From: C00003060 sp964440795
GTDB lineage: Bacteria > Desulfobacterota > Desulfobacteria > Desulfobacterales > C00003060
Assembly (NCBI GenBank): GCA_964440795.1
Contig: CAYTTQ010000107.1
Coordinates: 1 to 7,760, forward strand
Direction of reading: 5' to 3'
DNA length: 7,760 nucleotides
Part shown: positions 1 to 3,425 of the stretch, in pieces
Position numbering within the stretch: the stretch's first letter is position 1
Layout: every line of letters begins with the position of its first letter
Position numbers and translations under genes: made by a program
Notes under the pieces: model-generated
What the model was told of the DNA's origin: nothing
What the model saw: only the letters and a program-made list of their open reading frames with translations
Database searches by the model: none

Positions 1-1
1 G

Positions 2-775
2 TCCGCCAAATTACCGACAACATCATTGCAACCCTCGCAATCACGTATTTCCGGATCGGATTTGCTCCAGAAACTTTCCTTCAGCCATTTCGCGGAATTG
101 ATTCCAATCCCGGATGAAACGAAACGCAGCTTCTACGAAATCGAGTGCATTCGGGGCAACTGGTCGGTCCGGGAACTGAGGCGCCAAATCAACAGCCTCT
201 ATTATGAACGATCCGGCCTGTCCAAAGACAAGAACAAGCTCGCAGCGCTGGCACGAGAAGGTGCGGAAGCCGCCGATCCCAAGCTGGCGATACGCGATCC
301 TTACGTCTTCGAATTTCTCGGCTTAAAGCCAAAGGAAGTCATGGGTGAGTCGCACCTTGAGGATCAGCTCTTGGACAGGCTTCAGGAGTTTCTGCTCGAA
401 TTGGGCCGCGGTTTCTGCTTTCAAGCTCGTCAGAAGCGGATTCTGATCGGGGATACGCACAACTTCGTAGATCTTGTTTTTTATCACCGAATGTTGAAGT
501 GTCACGTGCTGGTGGAGCTGAAACTTGAAGAGTTCAGTCATGAAAATATCGGGCAGCTCAATACCTACGTGAGTTGGTACAGGAATAATATGATGTCTGA
601 GGGAGACAATCCGCCGATCGGCATCCTTTTGTGCACACAACGCGACCGAATGTTGGTCGAATATGCCTTGGCCGGCATGGACAACGGTCTGTTTGTATCG
701 AAATACCAGCTCGAGCTCCCGAAGACAGAGGAAATGCAGCGATTTATCGAGGAACAGGTGCGGCAAGCAAGGTGA
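2..775 (+). CDS. DUF1016/YhcG-family PDDEXK nuclease, 5' partial
   Basis: The frame is open to the left window edge, so the gene starts outside; family members are about 330-380 aa and roughly the N-terminal 100 residues are missing. The TTG at 26 is only the first possible internal start; residues below count from it. The family signature is clear: FSHFAELI (18-26), FYEIECIRGNWSVRELRRQI (37-55), DPYVFEFLGL (91-100), then the C-terminal PDDEXK nuclease core with D149 in FVDLVFYH, E164 and K166 in VELKL, and Q177 in GQLNTYV. These are the expected metal and catalytic positions, so the nuclease looks intact. In the family this domain is predicted to cut nucleic acid; its biological role is poorly defined. 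Genes of this type often sit inside type I restriction-modification loci or defence islands, which fits the neighbours. The family call is secure, the function is not. Confidence 0.9.
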   Translation, partial: SAKLPTTSLQPSQSRISGSDLLQKLSFSHFAELIPIPDETKRSFYEIECIRGNWSVRELRRQINSLYYERSGLSKDKNKLAALAREGAEAADPKLAIRDPYVFEFLGLKPKEVMGESHLEDQLLDRLQEFLLELGRGFCFQARQKRILIGDTHNFVDLVFYHRMLKCHVLVELKLEEFSHENIGQLNTYVSWYRNNMMSEGDNPPIGILLCTQRDRMLVEYALAGMDNGLFVSKYQLELPKTEEMQRFIEEQVRQAR

Positions 776-814
776 TGACGGCTTTTGCCAAGCTGGAATG
801 GGCGAGGTTAGCAT

Positions 815-976
815 ATGACCTTTGAACGAGAAGAAACCGGGTACGCCAAAACGGCGATATCGGACCTTCAAGGGGCGTGGCAGGTGTTGCGAGATCAAGT
901 GGTGGAGGAGGGGTCAAGTCTCATGACGGCATGTAGGGGTAGGAACTTCTGGCCAAGGGGCCATGAGACGACTTGA
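815..976 (+). pseudogene. Short ORF, probable 5' remnant of a broken gene
   Basis: This 53-codon ORF begins at ATG 815, 39 bp after the stop of the nuclease gene, with a modest GAGG upstream (804-807). The first ~32 residues (MTFEREETGYAKTAISDLQ and on through a W-containing helix-like stretch) read like a genuine gene start. From base 910 the reading frame runs through the inverted repeat pair at 910-982, and it stops inside the second arm, so the C-terminal ~20 residues are repeat DNA, not protein-like sequence. I infer a gene cut off at the repeat. The DL-x-x-x-WQV pattern faintly resembles the start of type I restriction HsdS subunits, and DUF1016 genes often lie next to hsdS, but this is weak and no product can be assigned. 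Confidence 0.35.
910..925 (+). repeat. Dispersed GGGGTCAAGTC repeat, copy A
   Basis: GGGGTCAAGTC followed by TCATG. It is the inverted partner of copy B at 955-982, lacking three bases of the stem (CGT). Arms A and B could pair as a long hairpin of about 16 bp with a loop of about 36 nt. Related copies lie at 2443-2466, 2498-2525 and 2854-2881, so this is a repeat family resembling REP elements rather than a simple terminator. Confidence 0.75.
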
Positions 977-982
977 CCCCTT
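955..982 (-). repeat. Dispersed GGGGTCAAGTC repeat, copy B
   Basis: On the minus strand it reads GGGGTCAAGTCGTCTCATGG, the full-length match to the family consensus. The element itself starts AAGGGG and ends CCCCTT and so carries its own short terminal inverted repeat. With copy A it forms an inverted pair around about 36 bp of unrelated sequence, a layout like a REP doublet. Confidence 0.75.
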
Positions 983-987
983 ATTTT
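955..987 (+). terminator. Possible rho-independent terminator
   Basis: The AAGGGG (955-960) and CCCCTT (977-982) arms, or alternatively the longer A/B stem, are followed directly by ATTTT (983-987). Such a structure could end transcription coming from the nuclease gene before the AbiE promoter. The 6-bp stem with a 16-nt loop is weak on its own, and the T run is short, so this is a tentative reading of repeat DNA. Confidence 0.3.
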
Positions 988-1090
988 CCAGCCCTAAAAC
1001 AACGATATAGCCCCCAGAAACACCTATGTTTGGAAGCAATGCGATTAAATATCAGGAAACTATGACGGCCCGACCCCCAGCACCTTGCTA
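983..1090. other. Intergenic stretch, no feature seen
   Basis: Between the repeat pair and the AbiE operator I see no supported ORF, RNA gene or repeat on either strand. It separates the broken gene remnant from the toxin-antitoxin locus. Confidence 0.5.
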
Positions 1091-1138
1091 TGTTACGAAT
1101 CCTATAAATATCTTGACAAATATATAGGATATGTAACA
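1091..1138. promoter_or_regulatory. Dyad operator upstream of abiEi
   Basis: A 48-bp interrupted palindrome: TGTTAC (1091-1096), N4, CCTATA (1101-1106), N16, TATAGG (1123-1128), N4, GTAACA (1133-1138). Both pairs of 6-bp arms are perfect and share one centre, between 1114 and 1115. The dyad covers the -35 element and reaches the -10 region. AbiEi antitoxins of the characterised AbiE systems bind inverted repeats in their own promoter and repress it, so autoregulation by the AbiEi encoded immediately downstream is the natural reading; binding itself is inferred. Confidence 0.7.
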
Positions 1139-1140
1139 AT
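1113..1140 (+). promoter_or_regulatory. Promoter of abiEi, probably giving a leaderless mRNA
   Basis: A consensus -35 TTGACA (1113-1118) is followed after 16 bp by AACAAT (1135-1140), a 4/6 match to the -10 box; a one-base shift is also possible. Transcription would start at about 1146-1148, on top of the ATG at 1147. No Shine-Dalgarno sequence precedes that ATG, which agrees with a leaderless transcript. The promoter lies inside the dyad operator. Confidence 0.6.
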
Positions 1141-1146
1141 TCTTGC

Positions 1147-1752
1147 ATGGCAAATAAAGATACAGCCCAGCAAGTTCTTAACATTGTGAAAAAGAAAGGG
1201 ATGCTTCGTCCCAGAGACCTGGACAGCTACGGAATCCCGAGGGTATACCTGTCTCGACTTTGTGAGAGAGGCCGACTTCAACGCGTGAATCGGGGGCTTT
1301 ATATCCTCACAGAAGCTGAACAGACCGAATACCACACTCTGGCAGAAGCGTGTAAACGCATCCCCAATGGTGTTCTGTGTCTGCTTTCTGCTCTCCGATT
1401 CCACCAATTCACAACACAAGCCCCCTTTGAAATCTGGATGGCCCTTAAAGGAACTACCTGGCATCCCAAGATCGACCGCCCCAAAATACGGTTTGTCAGA
1501 TTCTCCGGTCCGGCCTTTGAGACCGGTATCGAGCGACTTAAGATAGAAGGGGTTTCAGTCAAAGTCTACAGCCCAGCCAAGACTGTAGCCGATTGTTTCA
1601 AATATCGGAACAAAATCGGACTGGATGTTGCCCTGGAAGCTCTGAGGGAATGCCGCCGCGAGAGGAAATGTACGAATGACGAACTGTGGGAATATGCCAA
1701 GGTGTGTCGCGTTTCCAAAGTTATGAGACCGTATATGGAGGCGATGATGTGA
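1147..1752 (+). CDS. abiEi: AbiEi-family antitoxin, type IV toxin-antitoxin
   Basis: A 201-aa protein of normal family length. The N-terminus holds the winged-helix domain (about 5-54) with the typical LRPRDLDSYGIPRVYLSRL helix-turn-helix and the wing RGRLQRVNRGLYIL. The AbiEi central domain follows: NGVLCLLSALRFHQF (74-88), the strand FEIWMAL (94-100), and VKVYSPAKTVADCFKYR (138-154), ending in a helical C-terminus. In AbiE systems the antitoxin represses the operon through the N-terminal domain and counteracts the nucleotidyltransferase toxin AbiEii without stable complex formation. ATG 1147 is chosen because the family starts just before the winged helix. The stop overlaps a GTG start for abiEii (GTGA, 1749-1752), the usual coupling of the pair. 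The partner is destroyed here, so this is an orphan antitoxin that may still act as a repressor. Confidence 0.9.
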   Translation: MANKDTAQQVLNIVKKKGMLRPRDLDSYGIPRVYLSRLCERGRLQRVNRGLYILTEAEQTEYHTLAEACKRIPNGVLCLLSALRFHQFTTQAPFEIWMALKGTTWHPKIDRPKIRFVRFSGPAFETGIERLKIEGVSVKVYSPAKTVADCFKYRNKIGLDVALEALRECRRERKCTNDELWEYAKVCRVSKVMRPYMEAMM

Positions 1753-1954
1753 GCAAGACCAATCCAACCGACATAGCCGCTTCGGTGCGGCAAAGGCTGC
1801 TCAACCTGAGTCGGGAACGGGCCTAGAGGTTTCGACGCCGGATCTAAAACAGGTTGTCCAAGATCTCCGAGCTTTTCTCATGCCGCTCGTTGACGCCGTA
1901 ACAAAGGATGAAGCGTTTGGTCTCCATTGGAAGGATAGCGGCGCTTGGTCATGA
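1749..1954 (+). pseudogene. abiEii: AbiEii toxin remnant with internal deletion
   Basis: The frame starting at GTG 1749 reads TNPTDIAASVRQRLLNLSRERA, the conserved N-terminus of AbiEii nucleotidyltransferase toxins, and hits TAG at 1824. A second frame (about 1826-1954) then reads VSTPDLKQVVQDLRAFLMP and on to HWKDSGAWS with stop TGA 1952, which matches the C-terminal end of the same family. Intact toxins are about 270-300 aa. Only about 25 N-terminal and about 42 C-terminal residues remain, and the two parts are in different frames. The whole catalytic middle, including the GSxxD nucleotidyltransferase motif, is absent. The toxin is therefore dead, presumably through one internal deletion near 1823-1830 that shifted the frame. 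Confidence 0.85.
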
Positions 1955-2065
1955 TTTGGGAAGATCAAGTCGGCCGTTGCTTTCGAAAGCCATCAAAAAG
2001 CCTGTGATTTCGAACGCTACCTCAAATTCCCCTCCGGCCGGGCGTTTGCCAAGAAACACCTCTAG
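1955..2065 (+). pseudogene. C-terminal fragment of a GIY-YIG nuclease-family gene
   Basis: Immediately after the abiEii stop, 36 codons in the same frame read FGKIKSAVAF, then KACDFERYLKFPSGRAFAKKHL and a TAG at 2063. The motif FExYLK-x-x-SGRAFAKK is the usual C-terminal end of small GIY-YIG (UvrC/Intron-type) domain proteins. The GIY and YIG strands and the catalytic Arg and Glu are absent, and no start codon or ribosome site precedes it. It is a gene remnant without expected function, abutting the dead toxin; whatever deletion removed its 5' part ended at the abiEii stop codon or within a few bases of it. Confidence 0.65.
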
Positions 2066-2239
2066 GCCAACCACGCTTCCCCTTTTTGCAGAAAAGCAAA
2101 GGTTCCCCAGATTCAGTTTGTCATGTCTTTAAAGTCAGTCAATTCATGCCCCCGTTGGCCCTCATATACACTACCGTGACCCGATCTGTCACGGGCGGGT
2201 GTTATTCTGTATGCAGATTGGCAGAGTTTCAGGGTGGCG
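2066..2239. other. Non-coding stretch between gene remnants
   Basis: No convincing gene is seen on either strand; the short open frames here have no ribosome site or family signature. The only structure found is a 7-bp hairpin, CCGTGAC (2174-2180) and GTCACGG (2188-2194) with a 7-nt loop. No T run follows it, so it does not make a good terminator. A degenerate third copy of the downstream operator-like repeat lies at 2212-2222. Confidence 0.5.
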
Positions 2240-2268
2240 TTTACTTCAGTGCCGATTTGTGCTATAAA
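2240..2268 (+). promoter_or_regulatory. Promoter upstream of the WYL remnant and BREX genes
   Basis: TTTACT (2240-2245) and TATAAA (2263-2268) are separated by exactly 17 bp and match the sigma-70 -35 and -10 boxes at 4/6 and 5/6 positions. A transcript from about 2275 would have a leader of about 65 nt before the WYL remnant start at 2341. As I see no better promoter between 2470 and 2911, it may also supply the zinc-ribbon gene and the BREX operon by readthrough; that is inferred. Confidence 0.55.
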
Positions 2269-2283
2269 AGTATGCCGATTTGT
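2250..2283. promoter_or_regulatory. 11-bp direct repeats straddling the -10 box, probable operator
   Basis: TGCCGATTTGT occurs at 2250-2260 and again, identical, at 2273-2283, with the -10 box between them. The start-to-start distance is 23 bp, about two helical turns. A degenerate third copy (TATGCAGATTGG, 10 of 12 matching TATGCCGATTTG) lies upstream at 2210-2221. The placement suits a dimeric repressor that blocks RNA polymerase, and the truncated WYL regulator directly downstream is the likely original binder. Confidence 0.55.
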
Positions 2284-2340
2284 CTTTCAGTTTTAATGGG
2301 TTAGCCTCTCCTGGGGATGGATCATGAAAGGACTCCCGCC

Positions 2341-2469
2341 ATGCGTGGTCAGCAGTTTGCTAATCAATGGCGTATCTTGCGCACCATCGAATCCCGAAAT
2401 CATGGGGTGACCATGACCGAGTTGCCGGCGGATATGGGCCCCTGGTCAAGTCTGCTATGGCGCCGGTAA
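2341..2469 (+). pseudogene. Truncated WYL-domain (BrxR-like) transcription regulator
   Basis: ATG 2341 has a good ribosome site, AAAGGA at 2327-2332, with 8 bp spacing. The first ~33 residues, MRGQQFANQWRILRTIESR followed by HGVTMTELPADMG, match the N-terminal winged-helix start of WYL-domain regulators (family pattern MRGxQxARQWRxLRxIE, then TVxELA). After GP the similarity ends where the dispersed repeat copy C begins (2443), and the frame stops at TAA 2467. The recognition helix, the WYL sensor domain and the C-terminal dimerisation domain are all missing; intact members are about 300 aa. WYL regulators such as BrxR and CapW control defence loci including BREX. The position upstream of BREX-3 makes that the likely former role. 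Truncation is evident; the exact subfamily is inferred. Confidence 0.7.
2443..2466 (+). repeat. Dispersed repeat, copy C (diverged)
   Basis: TGGTCAAGTCTGCTATGGCGCC aligns with the minus strand of copy D (GGGGTCAAGTCTTCTCATGGCACC) with only a few mismatches. C and D face each other across about 31 bp, again an inverted doublet like A and B. Copy C begins exactly where homology of the WYL regulator ends and supplies its stop-proximal codons. Confidence 0.65.
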
Positions 2470-2497
2470 AAGGCCTATTGCCGAAGATTGTTTTTGA

Positions 2498-2525
2498 TCA
2501 AGGTGCCATGAGAAGACTTGACCCC
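2498..2525 (-). repeat. Dispersed repeat, copy D
   Basis: On the minus strand it reads GGGGTCAAGTCTTCTCATGG and continues CACCTTGA. It is the inverted partner of copy C and a 28-bp direct repeat of copy E (26 of 28 identical). It ends 20 bp before the chosen start of the zinc-ribbon gene. Confidence 0.8.
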
Positions 2526-2544
2526 ATTTTTGCAGGAGGTGCCG

Positions 2545-2850
2545 GTGGAGGCGCTTTATAAGTTTACTTGTTCTCATTGCGAATATGCGAATGAGGTCTC
2601 TGGGGGTAGAGATTGCGGCATGCTGGCAGTCGTTGAAACCCGGATTTGTAGCCAGTGTCGTGCCTTGGTGGACGTGTTGATCGGTGCGCAGGGCAAAGAC
2701 GGGCCTACTGGAGATGAAAATTTGGACGAACAATTGAACCTATGCCCTCAGTGTGGCGGAGACAGCACGAAGCCTTGGCCGCCCTCGCATCCTTGTCCCA
2801 GATGTGGTCAATCGATGATACAGGGTGAAATGGTGGCGTTGTGGGATTAA
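2545..2850 (+). CDS. Small double zinc-ribbon protein of unknown function
   Basis: A 101-aa protein read from GTG 2545, chosen because AGGAGG (2534-2539) lies 5 bp upstream; GTG 2539 is buried in that site, and TTG 2518 lies inside repeat copy D. Four CxxC knuckles are present: C9/C12 (CSHC), C35/C38 (CSQC), C67/C70 (CPQC) and C84/C87 (CPRC), enough for two zinc ribbons. The first half, with YKFTCSHC, GGRDCGMLAVVETRICSQC and LVDVLIG, resembles a recurrent uncharacterised zinc-ribbon family. No catalytic motif, signal peptide or membrane segment is visible, so a cytoplasmic nucleic-acid or protein-binding role is only a guess. It is codirectional with brxF, 60 bp upstream of it, and bracketed by direct repeats D and E. 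It is not a recognised BREX component. Confidence 0.7.
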   Translation: MEALYKFTCSHCEYANEVSGGRDCGMLAVVETRICSQCRALVDVLIGAQGKDGPTGDENLDEQLNLCPQCGGDSTKPWPPSHPCPRCGQSMIQGEMVALWD

Positions 2851-2853
2851 AAG

Positions 2854-2881
2854 TCAAGGTGCCATGAGCAGACTTCACCCC
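2854..2881 (-). repeat. Dispersed repeat, copy E
   Basis: It differs from copy D by two substitutions over 28 bp and has the same orientation. It starts 4 bp after the stop codon of the zinc-ribbon gene and ends 17 bp before the brxF ribosome site. No inverted partner is seen next to it, unlike A/B and C/D. Confidence 0.8.
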
Positions 2882-2910
2882 TTAGGGCTTTTCTCTCAAG
2901 GAGAATATTA

Positions 2911-3387
2911 ATGCCAGAACCGCTTGCTGAGCAAATCATGAAAAAGGCCAACATGGCCGCTGAACTCTATAATCGGTTGGTTCTGCTAGTTGCTGCCTCA
3001 GGTGCAGGCAAGACCACTGCGCTTCAGGAGGTACAGGATCGCACCGGTGCTCCCCTGGTCAACGTCAATCTCGAGCTTTCCCGTCAGATGCTGGAGTTGA
3101 CGGAGCGTCAGCGGGCCCTGCAACTGCCGCGTCTTCTCCGGGAGATCGTAGGTAATGGCGGTGGTGAGATGATCCTACTCGACAACATCGAAGTTATCTT
3201 CGATGTTGTCCTGAAGCAGGATCCGCTTCGCTTACTCCAGGGTCTCTCCCGCAACAAGACCGTGGTGGCCGCATGGAACGGAACCATCGTTGAAGACTCT
3301 TTGACTTATGCCACTCCGGAGCACCGGGAGTATAGACGCTATCCCATACGCGATTTCCTGGTGGCAAGCCCGGAGGTGACGACATGA
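2911..3387 (+). CDS. brxF: BREX-3 P-loop protein BrxF
   Basis: A 158-aa protein, normal for BrxF, the small P-loop protein specific to BREX type 3. ATG 2911 has a strong ribosome site, AAGGAG at 2898-2903, with 7 bp spacing. The Walker A motif is AASGAGKTT (28-36, Lys34). Walker B is EMILLDNIE (86-94, Asp91), and VVAAWNG (118-124) fits a sensor strand with Asn123. No signal or membrane segment is present, so it acts in the cytoplasm. BREX stops phage replication without degrading DNA and methylates self DNA; how BrxF contributes is not established, but its P-loop suggests NTP binding. It is the first gene of the canonical brxF-brxC-pglXI order and its stop overlaps the next ORF by ATGA. Assignment is strong from the protein and its brxC neighbour together. 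Confidence 0.9.
   Translation: MPEPLAEQIMKKANMAAELYNRLVLLVAASGAGKTTALQEVQDRTGAPLVNVNLELSRQMLELTERQRALQLPRLLREIVGNGGGEMILLDNIEVIFDVVLKQDPLRLLQGLSRNKTVVAAWNGTIVEDSLTYATPEHREYRRYPIRDFLVASPEVTT
3181..3210. repeat. Perfect 13-bp hairpin inside brxF
   Basis: GACAACATCGAAG (3181-3193) and its exact reverse complement CTTCGATGTTGTC (3198-3210) enclose the loop TTAT. The hairpin encodes DNIEVIFDVV, which includes the Walker B aspartate. There is no following T run, so it is not a classical terminator. It could affect mRNA stability or translation between brxF and brxC, or bind a dimeric protein, or be chance. Confidence 0.8.
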
Positions 3388-3425
3388 AAACTACAAATTC
3401 GATTGCAAGGGAGCAGACGCGATGA
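3384..3425 (+). CDS. 13-codon linker ORF between brxF and brxC
   Basis: It encodes MKTTNSIAREQTR. Its ATG overlaps the brxF stop (ATGA 3384-3387) and its stop overlaps the brxC ATG (ATGA 3422-3425), so ribosomes could pass from brxF to brxC without leaving the message. It also contains the brxC ribosome site (AAGGGAG, 3407-3413). The peptide itself probably has no function; the arrangement suggests translational coupling. Whether it is translated cannot be seen from sequence. Confidence 0.4.
   Translation: MKTTNSIAREQTR

Noticed and set aside
323..898. 191-codon open frame on the minus strand
   Set aside because: Antisense to the DUF1016 nuclease, whose catalytic D, ExK and Q residues are all present in the plus frame; it is a codon-bias shadow.
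1908..2132. 74-codon plus-strand frame across the abiEii and GIY-YIG remnants
   Set aside because: It is out of frame with both recognisable fragments and has no ribosome site or family resemblance.
2174..2194. Hairpin as a transcription terminator
   Set aside because: Only 7 bp of stem and followed by GCGGGTG rather than a T run; there is also no intact gene directly upstream for it to serve.
2518..2544. TTG 2518 as start of the zinc-ribbon protein
   Set aside because: It lies inside repeat copy D; AGGAGG at 2534-2539 points to GTG 2545, and the protein-like sequence starts there.
910..2881. CRISPR array made of the five repeats
   Set aside because: Copies are in both orientations, unevenly spaced, diverged, and separated by genes instead of uniform spacers.
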